Shown piece by piece: positions 23,227 to 33,404 of a stretch of DNA of 47,326 bases. Both the position numbers and the translations under genes were made by a program. How positions within the stretch are numbered: position 1 is the stretch's first letter; each line of letters opens with the position of its first letter. Below the pieces are notes generated by a model that saw nothing but the letters and a program-made list of their open reading frames with translations, had not been told where the DNA came from and did not search any database. Origin of the DNA: Vampirovibrionales bacterium (GTDB taxonomy: Bacteria > Cyanobacteriota > Vampirovibrionia > Vampirovibrionales > Vampirovibrionaceae); NCBI GenBank assembly GCA_016712355.1, contig JADJRF010000008.1:1-47326 (forward strand). Direction: 5' to 3'.

Positions 23227-23928
23227 ATGATGGCTGCTAAAGCATTCGAAGGCAACAATCTTTCTGAAGAAATCAAAGAGCAATTAGTTAAAGCAGCAAT
23301 GGCTGTCACGCCAATTGACCGTGGCCATCTTCGGCGTGCCTTCGGGTATCCGCGACCAGCGGACCTCGCCGGTCTTGCGATTCACCCGCTCGCCCAGGTC
23401 TACCCGACCATGCAGCAAGCGCGCTTGCTGGCGGGCGAACAGGGCCGTATTCCACGCGAACCGCGCATTGCCGAACTCAACCGCCAATTGTTTTCGCTGG
23501 TGTGTATCGAGGACTTGCAGGTGCGGAACATGTCCAAGTCGGCGGCAGGCACGGCAGATGCCCCGGGAAGAAACGTTCGGGCCAAGTCGGGCCTGAATAA
23601 GTCCATTCTCGATCAGGGCTGGTTCGAGTTCCGCCGCCAACTGGATTACAAGCTGGCATGGAATGGCGGACACCTCATCGTCGTTCCGCCGCGCAACACC
23701 AGCCGAACTTGCCCTTGTTGCGGCCATGTCTCGGCGGACAATCGCCGCACCCAATCCCGCTTTGCCTGTGTGGCCTGCGGTTTCGAGGAAAACGCCGATG
23801 TGGTCGGCGCGATAAATGTACTAAGGGCTGGACACGCCCGGTTAGCCTGTGAAGTGAGCGGTGCGGTAAGGCCGCCAGCAGCAGGAACCCGCCGAAGCGA
23901 CTCAGTGGTGGCTCAATGCCGCGCCTGA
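23227..23928 (+). pseudogene. tnpB: Rearranged TnpB (IS200/IS605 family) C-terminal fragment
   Basis: From about 23505 the frame is TnpB: the RuvC-II strand CIEDLQVRNMSKSA, then LNKSILDQGWFEFRRQLDYK, the zinc finger CPCCGH...CVACGF, and RuvC-III NADVVGAINVLRAG. TnpB is an RNA-guided DNA nuclease. The RuvC-I part and most of the N-terminus are absent; instead, the opposite strand at about 23340-23500 encodes a TnpB N-terminal piece (QLAVEFGNARFAWNTALFAR), so the element is inverted and deleted inside. The first 35 codons (MMAAKAFEGNNLSEEIKEQL) look like an interrupted phage gene. Not expected to be active. Confidence 0.75.
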
Positions 23929-23971
23929 GCGCCGTAGGAATCTCCGGCCTTCAGGCCGGGGAGGATGTCAA
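23330..23971 (+). mobile_element. IS200/IS605-type TnpB element, internally rearranged remnant
   Basis: Contains an inverted tnpB 5' fragment, a forward tnpB 3' fragment and a complete-looking right end. No tnpA is present. The left boundary is uncertain, set where TnpB-like sequence begins on the minus strand; the right boundary follows GATGTCAA. Confidence 0.65.
23890..23971 (+). ncRNA. TnpB-associated omega RNA / IS right end
   Basis: The sequence after the tnpB zinc finger ends in the hairpin CTCCGGCCTTCAGGCCGGGGAG (23942-23963) and GATGTCAA, typical for the right end of IS200/IS605-type elements, where the guide scaffold RNA overlaps the tnpB 3' end. The guide would then be read from the flank starting near 23971, inside the dUTPase gene. 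Confidence 0.65.
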
Positions 23972-24434
23972 TTCACTTTACTACCACGAAATCCAAACTC
24001 GAATTCTAGACTCGCGACTTGGCACTGAATTCCCGCTGCCGACCTATGCAACGCCCGGATCGGCTGGACTTGATTTGCGGGCGATGATTGATGAGCCGAT
24101 AACTATTTGGCCAAATGAAACAAGGCTTATCAAAACCGGCCTGTCAATCTACATCAGCAATCCAGGGCTAGCTGCGTACATTCTGCCGCGTTCCGGACTC
24201 GGCCATAAGAACGGCATCGTGCTTGGAAACTTGGTCGGACTGATCGATAGCGATTATCAGGGCGAACTGCTGGTCTCGTGCTGGAATAGAAGCGACGATC
24301 AATTCAAGATCAATGTCGGAGATCGTATCGCCCAACTGATTATCGCACCGGTGGTGCGGGCACAATTCAAAATCGTCGATCAGTTCGTGGTCAGCGAGCG
24401 CGGTGAGTTGGGGTTTGGGTCGAGTGGAGAATAA
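23916..24434 (+). CDS. dut: dUTP diphosphatase
   Basis: Trimeric dUTPase hydrolysing dUTP to dUMP, keeping uracil out of phage DNA. All five motifs are present: PGSAGLDLRA, PRSGLG, GLIDSDYQGEL, GDRIAQLII and GFGSSG at the C-terminus. The natural N-terminus should begin near HEIQTRILDSRLG, but no start codon exists there; the only in-frame ATG (23916) lies inside the right end of the TnpB element. The insertion apparently removed the original start, and the element now supplies about 24 extra residues. The MazG-like gene follows at once. Confidence 0.9.
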   Translation: MPRLSAVGISGLQAGEDVNSLYYHEIQTRILDSRLGTEFPLPTYATPGSAGLDLRAMIDEPITIWPNETRLIKTGLSIYISNPGLAAYILPRSGLGHKNGIVLGNLVGLIDSDYQGELLVSCWNRSDDQFKINVGDRIAQLIIAPVVRAQFKIVDQFVVSERGELGFGSSGE

Positions 24435-24437
24435 GAC

Positions 24438-24731
24438 ATGCAATTGATAGAAGAAGTAAAAGCAGAGCTTGAAAGAGCAATAAATAAATTTCCAACATGG
24501 CCTACCGATCCGCTCCATGCTCTAGCCGTTCTTGGCGAAGAATACGGAGAACTCAACAAGGCCATGCTTCAACTTGTATACGAGCCGCATAAGACAACTG
24601 CGGAGGATGTTCGCATGGAAGCGATTCAAACCGCTGCGATGTCGATCCGGCTAGCGATGAGCTTGGATTCTTACCAATACAAGGGGTGCGATCAACATAA
24701 ACAATCGCATATCGAGAATGACAAGCGATGA
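24438..24731 (+). CDS. MazG-like nucleotide pyrophosphohydrolase
   Basis: A 97-residue all-alpha protein with LAVLGEEYGELNKAMLQLVY and AEDVRMEAIQTAAMSIRLAM: the E-EYGEL...E..Q-A pattern of MazG-like NTP pyrophosphatases. Next to dUTPase it would clean nucleotide pools or remove alarmone-like or modified nucleotides. Its TGA overlaps the next start. Confidence 0.75.
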   Translation: MQLIEEVKAELERAINKFPTWPTDPLHALAVLGEEYGELNKAMLQLVYEPHKTTAEDVRMEAIQTAAMSIRLAMSLDSYQYKGCDQHKQSHIENDKR

Positions 24732-24910
24732 GCAAAAACGCTGGATGGTACGCGGAGTTGCACCGCTGGGAAGAAGGATTATTTCCTGGCGCGGCATTTT
24801 GGGATGGTGAAAAATGGAGTAACAGCCTACCCATCTGCGAATGGGCAGGCCCGTTTGATACGATGGAAGACGCCGATAAGTGGGCGTGGGATAACGATCC
24901 TGATCTTTAG
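24728..24910 (+). CDS. Small unknown protein ending the rightward operon
   Basis: A 60-residue, Trp-rich acidic protein (MSKNAGWYAELHRWEEGLFP; GPFDTMEDADKWAWDNDPDL). The pattern of a GPF-T..DA...A motif recalls small phage proteins of unknown function. Its stop overlaps the end of the converging hub gene by a few bases. Confidence 0.6.
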   Translation: MSKNAGWYAELHRWEEGLFPGAAFWDGEKWSNSLPICEWAGPFDTMEDADKWAWDNDPDL

Positions 24911-26534
24911 CGCAACAATTCCTCAATCGCCTTACCGCGCCCGCCCTTGACCGTGGCGAGCGCGTCTACACGAACTGCGCCCAAGAAAAACGCTTTTTGC
25001 AATCTCTCGGAAGCCTGCGAAACCCGACTACAGTCGGCTTAGTCCGGTCGAATCCGGTGAACTTGACAAGCACCTCATCGCCGATTTCAAACGCCGCAAT
25101 GTTGCAAGGCGGGTAGACGATCAAGACGTTGGTCAGCGTGTTCGCAGAATTCAAGTCAAAAGCATCTTTCTCGGATTGCAGCTTGCGGCATTCAGCAGCA
25201 TTAAGCGTCACTGAGCATGTGCCGGCGTTGGTATTCAGCGCCGTAATCACTCCGTAGCGACAATAGGGCTTCCACTTATATTTACCCGGCTCCAGCGCGA
25301 GATGGTAGAACACGGCGGGCGGGCTGATCGAGTCCGTCAGCCGCAGCTTGCCGTGTGGCGCGAAATTGCTTCCAGCGGGCGCGATGTTGAGCGAGCGCTC
25401 ATCGTAAATGACCACTCGCTCTGATGTGGTTCCGGCGTCAATCGTGGCGGATGTCTGCTGGTACGCATCGATGTAGAAGCCTGGCACCTCCATCGTGGCG
25501 ACTTCTTTACCGACCGCCAACCCCAGGGTGTAGGTCGCGCACCAGCAATCGATGCTAAGCGCCGCCAAGGCCGCCTTACGCGCCGTGATTTCCGTGATCC
25601 TGGCGACCCTGGCAATCTTTTCCGCCATCAGCTTCTCATAGTCTTTCTGCGCGGCCTGTTCCTTCAACTTCGCTTCCGCGAACTTTTTAACCACGTCTTG
25701 CAACCCGTTCGGCACGTCCGGGTCGGTATGCGGCGCTTCGATCTTGTCCAGCTTGGCTTGTTCCTCCTCCCCGGCTTTCTTCGCCGGATCGGGCGGAAAC
25801 GTATAGGTCGTCACCGGCGGCGGGTCCGGGTCAGGCTGGACGATCAGTACGCACCAGAGATGGGTTGCGGGATTTTTCGGCGCGTACTTGTAGGCGACGC
25901 CCGCCGCCGTGGCGGTGGATGACAGCAGGGCGTTCACATAGGCCGTTGTGCGCTTCCAGCCGGCCAGTGTGGCACTAGGGCTAGTGGTCCCGTACTTGAG
26001 TAGCTCTTCGACGCTAAGGGCGCTGTAGCCCACGTACAGCACCCGCTCAGCAGGTGTCGATTGGTTGTAGCCGATGTGTCCTGTCTCGCCCGTCGCGGCT
26101 TGGTTACTTAGGTGGACCCGGCACACGCCGTCTAGGTCGGAATCGCGGGTGAGCGGGTCAAGAGAATGATCTGCGCGGTAGGCATTGATTAGGTCAAAGA
26201 GTGGCGATTCTTGCGCACGATCCGGGTCAACCCATGGAAGCCCGGTTTCCGGGTCATTTTCCGGGTCTGGCGTCAAGGATGGAGCGGTGCTGTTTTCTTT
26301 CGAAATAAGGTCGTTTTTCCACTGCTCGATCACGGCGTTATAAGCCGCTTCCGCAATCGCCGAATCGTCTTTCAGCAAGTTAAGCGTGTTGATGGTTTTA
26401 AGGAGAAGTGCGGCATAAGCGGATTCTTGCTCTTGTAGTTTTGAAAGCTCTTTATCATATTTTGCAGTGTCATACAACGGGCGAATCTTATAGAGTCCTC
26501 CGCCGGTTTCAGACAAGATGATCGCTTTCCCCAT
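24907..26534 (-). CDS. Tail hub/baseplate-like protein with internal CAP/SCP domain (one-base break at 3' end)
   Basis: Start MGKAIILSETGGGLYKIRPL (GAAGAGG upstream). Residues about 25-75 are coiled coil; residues about 115-235 form a CAP/SCP-like domain (FDLINAYRADHSLDPLTRDS, a distal GHIGY and WKRTTAYVNALL); a second coiled coil follows, then a beta/OB-like C-terminal half (YGVITALNTNAGTCSVTLNA; FEIGDEVLVKFTGFDRTKPT). The uncorrected frame stops at 24966; one added T in the T5 run (plus 24986-24990) extends it to 24907 (FFLGAVRVDALATVKGGRGK). It ends the late operon, where lambda has its tail-tip protein, so a hub role is likely. Confidence 0.7.
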
Positions 26535-26536
26535 GA

Positions 26537-28129
26537 CTACGCCTCTTCTACCTTCATCCATGCGCGTCTTGTCGTAATCTCGTAATCAATAGCACCCACA
26601 GTCCATGATAGCACTCCGTCAAATACCGTGTCATTCGGATGCAAATTAGGATTAATATCACACTCCGCAAAATGCTTGAGTTCTTTGTCGAATCCAGTTC
26701 GATAGACGCCAGTCAGTGTAACAGATTGCGGTGAGAATGAAACAGGAATCAGCCTCCCGCGCACTTTGATTTGTCCCGTTCTCGGCATCCTATCAGAATC
26801 AATGTCCCACATGAGCGCTTGCAGGAATTCGCCCATGGTTTCGATGCCGTTTGAATCGCGCAAACCGACGTAAATAGCCAATCGCCCATCATTCGCTTTT
26901 CTCTCGTATAGATCAGCGAGTATGGCCGTTGAAGCATTAGGAATAACAACATCAATCCAGGTGGATTGCCCCAAGCGGCGTTGGCATTGAATGATGGAAA
27001 AAGGATACTCGATCAGTGTGCCGCCCGTTATATAGAGACGATAGATGATATTGGAGTCTGGAGTTGCGCTTAAAGATGGAGCTAGTGGCTTTGATGTGGT
27101 GTTAGGAATCCCTAGAGCAAGCCCTAGAGCGAGGCTTGGCGCTTGCACAGAGACCTGAATCGTGGGGACGCCAAGCCCGTATTCCAGAGCTAGTCCTGGC
27201 GGCTCGACAATGACCGCTGGCGGCGGCGCTAATAGCGCCAGCGCATAGCAATTTTCCGTATGATTCGCGGACCACGACAAACTGCCTGACGAATCAAACA
27301 CCCATAACGTTTTGCTGCTATTGACGGGTCCAGCGACGTAAATATTCCCGGATTGATCGAGCTTTAATGCGCGAACATCAAGAATAGACGTAATCGGGAA
27401 TCCTCCCGTTGTTATTTCTGTTCCGCTAGAATTGTATTTCTTGACATACCCGAATCCGCAAACGTAGATATATCCATCAGCGCCGACCGTAATAGCCCGG
27501 TCTGTTTCAAAATTATCAACCGACCATTGCAAAGTGCCTGAGCTATTGTATTTGCGCATCGTATAACTTCCATTCGATGCGCCGCACGTATAAACATTTC
27601 CTGAATCATCAACAGCAATGCCGTTGACGGTGGCCCCGTGATTCGCGGTCCACTGTTGAGTGCCTGAGCTATTATATTTTCGTGTCGTAATGCTGCTGGA
27701 CACGCTGCCGCCCGTGTACACATTTCCAGCCGAATCCATGGCCACGGCAAACACATAATCGCCGTGATCAGCAGACCAAGACAACGTACCCGATGAGTTA
27801 TATTTCCGAGTGGTCTTGCTGTCAATTCCAGTTGCGCGCCCGCCACCGATACAAACATCCGTGGAATTCGCGGCGACCGCATAAATAGTGGTTCCGTGGT
27901 CCTTGTTCCACTGCAATGTGCCGTTTAAGTATTGTCTAAGTCCTCCATCACCACCAGATGCCGTGCCGACGCCAGCACTGTATAAAAAGCTGTTTATGGA
28001 GTCTGTGGAGAGTCCGTATATAGCGGCGCTACGTGAAATAGAATCAATCGACGATCCAGCAAAGCTATAGCGCCGGATATTGATGTTGGTTGCGGTGGCA
28101 ATGCCGGCGGTATAGACGTAACTCGTCAT
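26537..28129 (-). CDS. Beta-propeller tail protein (copy 2)
   Basis: A 530-residue protein. The first 290 residues hold about six repeats of the kind RKYNSSGTLSWSADHG followed by VFAVAMDSAGNVYTGG, which fold as a beta-propeller of the SBBP/NHL type. A Pro-Gly-Leu linker with repeated LGLALGIP units follows, then a C-terminal domain with YRLYITGGTLIEYP. It is a paralogue of 28126-29898. Likely a tail-tip or receptor-binding component. Starts in an ATGA overlap. Confidence 0.75.
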   Translation of the reverse strand: MTSYVYTAGIATATNINIRRYSFAGSSIDSISRSAAIYGLSTDSINSFLYSAGVGTASGGDGGLRQYLNGTLQWNKDHGTTIYAVAANSTDVCIGGGRATGIDSKTTRKYNSSGTLSWSADHGDYVFAVAMDSAGNVYTGGSVSSSITTRKYNSSGTQQWTANHGATVNGIAVDDSGNVYTCGASNGSYTMRKYNSSGTLQWSVDNFETDRAITVGADGYIYVCGFGYVKKYNSSGTEITTGGFPITSILDVRALKLDQSGNIYVAGPVNSSKTLWVFDSSGSLSWSANHTENCYALALLAPPPAVIVEPPGLALEYGLGVPTIQVSVQAPSLALGLALGIPNTTSKPLAPSLSATPDSNIIYRLYITGGTLIEYPFSIIQCQRRLGQSTWIDVVIPNASTAILADLYERKANDGRLAIYVGLRDSNGIETMGEFLQALMWDIDSDRMPRTGQIKVRGRLIPVSFSPQSVTLTGVYRTGFDKELKHFAECDINPNLHPNDTVFDGVLSWTVGAIDYEITTRRAWMKVEEA

Positions 28130-29898
28130 TCGGATACCTCCATGATCGACGATGATTTGTCGATAAATATGGTAATCTCGTTGACCGTAAACGTTTCTCC
28201 GTTCCCTAGGTCGGCAATGTCATTAGGTCGCAAGTAAATATCCACGTCGCAACGAATACGCCGTTCTCCGTTTCTGTCATTCCTATAAGCGGCGTTCTTA
28301 ATAGCGATGGTATTGTAATTATAAACGGTCGCTGATTCTCCGTAGAGCGTGATACTGGCGTTTTTGCCCCCACGATCCACCGAAGCGCCGCTTAAATCAA
28401 CTGCAATCCATGGATCGATCTGTTCAATTCCGTCATTAAATCGGACGCCGCGCCAGATCGTGATGGAATGACCGATTTGATCCAGAATCGCGGTGAGCGA
28501 CTCTGCATCCGGTATCTCGCAAACGTAAGTCGCCGATGTGGTTGTTTCAGAGATACGCAGCTGTATGGACTTCAGTTTAATGGAAATTGACGCATCATCG
28601 TCAAAGACTAGACGATGAATGACAGGGACCGGCAATCCAACATAATAGCGAGTAATCGTCGGAATCCCTAGCGACAATCCTAACGCTAGTCCTGGAGGAC
28701 TCACATAGACCATTCCTGATATAGTCGGAGTGCCTAGATGAATAGGCAGTCTTAATGCCGGAGTCTGGACTTCTCGAACCGATAGACACAACGCGCCAAG
28801 CGCATTACCCGCAACGTCTGAAGTATTCGTGCCAAACGTGGTTGCTTGCCAATCAATCGCATAGCCCACAATACCAAACACCGTGCGAGTCGCCGGCCCG
28901 GAACTTCCGCCAGACGGGACCACGCGAACGCCATAAATCGTATCATCCGAGTCAATGGAAATTGCCGAAAGCGTGTAATTCCCGAATCCTGAATCCTTGG
29001 TAATGAAGTTTAGACTGGAATCGTATTCGTAGAAGACATAATACGTTCCGCTTAAGCTCACGGGCGTCATAGAGACCGCAAAGTGTCCGCTCGATAGTTC
29101 GACAATCCCCGTGCCTTGGCTGTTATAGCTACTATCGTTGACCGGTCCTATTGCGCCAGCGACAAAACTACCACTGGCGTTGTATTTACGAACTGCCTGT
29201 ACTACTCCGGTATTCCAGAAAAATCCAGCGATGAACACATTCCCGGATGAATCCACAGCAATGCCGCGAATCGCCGAATTAAACTCATTGCAGGCACTCC
29301 AAACGATACTACCGTCCGATGCGTCTATTTTAACAAGGATGTTTTCAGTATAGGGGAATGCCGTTCCGCCAACATAAATATAACCGCCACGATAGACTAT
29401 CGGGCGAGGATACGGATTATCGAGGTGAGGCGATGAATACCCGGTATCTGTTGACCATTGCAATGCACCTGATGAATTGTATTTTCTGAGATTGTAATAG
29501 CCAGTTGCGCCGGGCGTCGTTCTGACAGCGCCGCTCGAATTCACAGCATCGCCATAGACATAAATATTCTCGGAATCATCAATCGCAATACCGAAACACG
29601 CCGCGCCGTGATTCGCATACCATAACAAATCGCCGTCTTGATTGAACTTGCGCGTAGTCATCGCATATTCAGAATATGCGGATAGGCTCTCGGTATCGGT
29701 ATAATATTTGAGGTCAGATGCGCAATACTGACTGCCATCATCGCCCAGCACAATTCCCCATACGTTTGAGGTATTGCGACCGAAATAGACTCGATTCCCG
29801 TGCAAGTAGGGATTGCCGGATGAGTCTATTTTCTGTCCGAGAGGATAATCAAGACTAAAGGCTCCCTCGCAGCCAATTGCTAATAGCGGCTTCGCCAT
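28126..29898 (-). CDS. Beta-propeller tail protein (copy 1)
   Basis: A 590-residue protein with propeller blades such as MTTRKFNQDGDLLWYANHGA, GIAIDDSENIYVYGD, LRKYNSSGALQWSTD and GIAVDSSGNVFIAGF, then the same LALGLSLGIPTI-type linker as copy 2 and a C-terminal domain (FTVNEITIFIDKSSSIMEV). Two adjacent propeller proteins are unusual; they may form a heteromeric tip or bind two receptors. Late operon position is that of tail-tip genes. Confidence 0.75.
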   Translation of the reverse strand: MAKPLLAIGCEGAFSLDYPLGQKIDSSGNPYLHGNRVYFGRNTSNVWGIVLGDDGSQYCASDLKYYTDTESLSAYSEYAMTTRKFNQDGDLLWYANHGAACFGIAIDDSENIYVYGDAVNSSGAVRTTPGATGYYNLRKYNSSGALQWSTDTGYSSPHLDNPYPRPIVYRGGYIYVGGTAFPYTENILVKIDASDGSIVWSACNEFNSAIRGIAVDSSGNVFIAGFFWNTGVVQAVRKYNASGSFVAGAIGPVNDSSYNSQGTGIVELSSGHFAVSMTPVSLSGTYYVFYEYDSSLNFITKDSGFGNYTLSAISIDSDDTIYGVRVVPSGGSSGPATRTVFGIVGYAIDWQATTFGTNTSDVAGNALGALCLSVREVQTPALRLPIHLGTPTISGMVYVSPPGLALGLSLGIPTITRYYVGLPVPVIHRLVFDDDASISIKLKSIQLRISETTTSATYVCEIPDAESLTAILDQIGHSITIWRGVRFNDGIEQIDPWIAVDLSGASVDRGGKNASITLYGESATVYNYNTIAIKNAAYRNDRNGERRIRCDVDIYLRPNDIADLGNGETFTVNEITIFIDKSSSIMEVSE

Positions 29899-29900
29899 GA

Positions 29901-30350
29901 TTAGGGCTTATAGATGAGCTTATTGATGGCGTTCCAATTAATCGACCAGTCCGTGCTGACTGAGATCACGTCCGTATCATCGGAGTTGGGGAGCATTCTA
30001 AAAACAACCGGATTCGTCACGCCTCCGAAAGTCCCAACCGCGACACAAATAACATGTCGGAATGTAGCGGTTAGCGATGTCCAGGTTAAATCATCGTAAT
30101 CGATATTTGAATTCGTGACCACGGGCGTCGTAAGTTGCTTTCCGCCAACCGTATAACCTCCAGTAGTAGTCAACTCATTATAGCTTGGGTCTGTGCTGTC
30201 ATTCGCGCCGTTGTCCCATTGCGTGTGCGCTGAATTGAATGTATAGCCAGAAGTGACTAGACGAATACGGAGTTCCGAGGTGTCCAGATCAAGTCCGCCC
30301 GTGTTAATGAGTTTCCATGAGTGATCGTACCAGTACATTGCGGCAGTCAT
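29901..30350 (-). CDS. Phage tail-associated protein
   Basis: A 149-residue protein (MTAAMYWYDHSWKLINTGGL; LRIRLVTSGYTFNSAHTQWD; DDLTWTSLTATFRHVICVAV) of a common phage structural type in which a small beta-sandwich carries the dW(T/S)..TATFR block. It overlaps the upstream tail gene by 4 bases. Probably a tail-tip or fibre-base protein; no direct functional evidence. Confidence 0.7.
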   Translation of the reverse strand: MTAAMYWYDHSWKLINTGGLDLDTSELRIRLVTSGYTFNSAHTQWDNGANDSTDPSYNELTTTGGYTVGGKQLTTPVVTNSNIDYDDLTWTSLTATFRHVICVAVGTFGGVTNPVVFRMLPNSDDTDVISVSTDWSINWNAINKLIYKP

Positions 30351-30701
30351 GATGTTCCGTCCAGTTTAGCGATGACGCGAGCGCTGATATTGAGCTTATT
30401 TTTATTGACGGCGGTCGCAAGAATGACTTTGAAGATACCAGCTTCGCAAGAGAGAGAAACCTGGCTGTAGTGGCTGATGAGGTATTTGAGTTTTTGAAGA
30501 ATATCCAGCGATGGATTGACGACATCAATCGTGAGTGTTTGATCGGATTCTGAAAAACCGGTATCGTACACAGAGACCGCGCCGTCCAAGGTGTCAACGA
30601 CGCTGCCCCCGGCGACTCGCTGAATATGGGTTATTCACCTTTACATCATGTAATAGTATGATCCCGTTTGGATCATACGTTATAGCGGCAATTGAAATCA
30701 T
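30347..30701 (-). CDS. Minor tail protein following the tape measure (one-base break)
   Basis: The ATG at 30701 overlaps the tape-measure stop (ATGA) and reads MISIAAITYDPNGIILLHDV, then breaks at TATTCAG (plus 30623-30624). Deleting one T gives PYQRVAGGSVVDTLDGAVSV and runs through VYDTGFSESDQTLTIDVVNP to 30347, about 117 residues. Position right after the tape measure is that of lambda gpM, though sequence similarity to gpM is not evident. Confidence 0.6.
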
Positions 30702-33404
30702 ACTGACCCCAACAGGAATTGTTCGGCATCAGAATTAACGCGAACACGAATGTATTTCATAATCTGGAACCAGATTGCTTCTAGGTGAGGTTCCAAGCCG
30801 GCGGCTTCGACAGTAATCAGCGCGTCGCCTCGTTCTATTCTCCGAGTCTCTGCTTGAATCTTTTCAATCGTGGCTTTCGTGAGTTGCTTTTGCAGTTCAA
30901 GCGCTGCTTCGCGTCGCTTGTTCTCAAGATCGATTTGTTCTGTTATTTGCAGCTTTGTGTATGTATCGGCACTGCCTAATGATCCGAATAGCGAACCTAA
31001 CAAGTCGCCGGTCCCGCTAATCGTTTCATTAATGCTCGAAAACGCGGCTTCGACTTGCTTAGTTTGCGCTTCCAGGTTAGCTACATTCAGAGTAACAAAC
31101 GCCTCGATGTTCTTGATTCTTTCGTTACTGGCTATTTCCTCCATTTTAATGCGGAAGCTATCGGCTTCTTTCGTCGCCTTTTCTACTTTCTTCGCATTAT
31201 CTTCGGCGGCGGTAGAGACGGCGGCAAAAGCGCCAGTGGCTTTTACGGTCTTACCGTCAATACTACTGTACGAAGTGACTAGCGCGCCATTTGCGGCGAC
31301 GACGCCTTCAATATTCGTGCGATATTGTTCTACCTTGACGTTATCAGGCAGTTTTAATTCCGGCAATCCTTCCAGTGTGCCGATATATTTTTTTGTCGAA
31401 TCATTGGCGTCTTTTGTTTTATCGTCAATCTTGTTCAGTTGCGCTAGGATGCCATCCCATGAACTAACCGGGACCGGCTTTGCGAGGAAGTTGACAAGAT
31501 CGGTATATTCTTTATCGGCGTCTCGAATGCTTTGTTCGTATCGCGCGATTTCAGAGATAGCGCCGTCAAATTGATCGACGGGAACTTTGACCGGCTCATT
31601 CGTCGGCGGTTCTTTTCTAGCGCAAAAATTAATACCCATCGGTAAGGTCAGAGATTTGAGTTCCAATCGTTGCGCCTTCATATCCGGCAAAAAAATCAAT
31701 CGCAAGAATATCATTTAGTTTGTCGCCAAGACCGGATTCTTTTGTTGCTACAAACGATAACGTACCGACCGCAGCGGCCAGGCCAGCAGGGCCAGCCAAA
31801 GCGGCAGCGGCCAGCAATGCCTCTGCTTTAATTGCGGCCATGCCAGCCGTAACCGTAGGCCATAACCCATTAAATACGGCAAGCCCGCCAGATAATGCAG
31901 AAAACCCGATATTAGCAGCGAGCGCATACCCGCCAATTTCGCCAATTAGCGCTATCTTGCCAATATCAATTTCTGAAATAAACTTAATTAACGATCCAAG
32001 GCTTTCAAACAAACGGGCCTAAAGATTTAACAGCATCACTAGAGTAAGCGGTAGTGCGAGTCAATAAATCAACAATGGTCTGTATTGCGCCTTGTAACCC
32101 TTGTGTTGTTTCAAGACCTTTTAGATTAAATAAATCGCTAATTGAATTAAATAGAATTTGTAGCGAATCGGCAAACTCTCCAAAGTCTACGCCAGATAAA
32201 ACCTCTGGGAGATTTTTTGGCAACAGAAGAAAATAACTCGGCTATATTGCCTAAGTTATTCTTTAACCAAACAGCGGCGCAAAAGTATCGTTATCAACTG
32301 AGGTTATAAACGATTTCGCTAGCTCGCCAAGTGCCTCCTCAATAGCGCCAAATTCATCTAAAAGAGGATCGCCAATCTTAATAAGCGCAACAGTAAATGC
32401 CTGAGCAAGATTGGATGTCGCATCTTTCATCTTGTCGAACGCGGCTTGGGTTGCGCCGCTCTCATTCGACATTTCCAACAAATTAGCCTTGAACTTGTCG
32501 GCATTGCTCCGGCAAGAATCATGACAGCGTTTACAGCTTCTGTACTTCCGAATAAAGTTTTTAACTTATCCGCTGAGAGTCCAGTTTTTCCTTAACTTGA
32601 TCCAATACGCCAGCGAATCCAAGCGATTTTAATCCGGCCTCGTTGAAATTAATCCCCAAATCGTCGGCAAGTTTTCTTTGCCTGTTCTCCAGGCGCTAGG
32701 ATTGCGCTAATTGTTGCCTTGAGTGCGGTAAATCCTTCCGCTGTGTTAATTCCGGCGCTGGTTAGCGTAGCAATCGCCGCGCCTAGCTGTTCAACAGCAA
32801 CGCCGCCATTAGCAGCAACGCCGGTGACGCCGCCAATGCTTGCGCTAAGTTCTGGAATAGTTGTCTTTCCAAGCCGAACGGTAGTAAAGAATATATCGCT
32901 ATATTTTCAGCTTGATCGATGCCTTGCCCATACGCATTTAGCGTCCGACCAAGAAATTGCAGTGAATCGTTTTATTAACCGCCACCGCTAGCTTTTCAGC
33001 AAGCGCAACGGCTTTTAATGAATCTTGATAGGATATACCTTGAGAAATCGCGTTATACGTTGCTTTTGTTACTTGATCGAGACTTTGCGTGCTATCAGCA
33101 GCATAAGCTAAAATTTGAGTTCTAAATTCTTGTAGATTTCCTATTGGCTCTTTGACTAGAGCTGTAATTTCCAATGCCTCATCGAACTTATCTGCTTCAT
33201 TAATTGCAAAGCCCAATACGCAGTAGCAACGGCAATAACCGAAGCCTCAAAAGCCAAATCGCTTTGCTTGGCGAAGCCGGGGCGCGGTAATCTGTGCCCC
33301 GCCCCCTCAAGTGCGGCCAGTTTGTTAGATACGCTTTGCGTAGTATCCGATACTTGATCGACGCCACGAAAAATAAGCTCGACAACGCTTTGCAGGTCAG
33401 CCAT
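30698..33404 (-). CDS. Tail tape measure protein (interrupted by about a dozen one-base indels)
   Basis: About 900 residues that set tail length and help DNA entry. N-terminus DLQSVVELIFRGVDQVSDTT; then, after repair, phrases typical of TMPs: FAINEADKFDEALEITALVK, RTLNAYGQGIDQAEKYSDIF, FTTVRLGKTTIPELSASIGG, GLKSLGFAGVLDQVKEKTGL; an Ala/Gly-rich hydrophobic part (about 31750-31950), coiled coils, and a lambda-like end (ALITVEAAGLEPHLEAIWFQ). Frame changes lie at runs near 33213, 32971, 32905, 32673, 32587, 32509, 32270, 32215, 32012 and 31636, with a compensating pair near 33260-33300. No clear nonsense substitution is seen. Confidence 0.8.

Noticed and set aside
23284..23754. A complete minus-strand gene of 156 codons
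   Set aside because: Only about 50 codons resemble TnpB N-terminus; the rest is antisense to the TnpB C-terminal domain, so it is a rearranged fragment.
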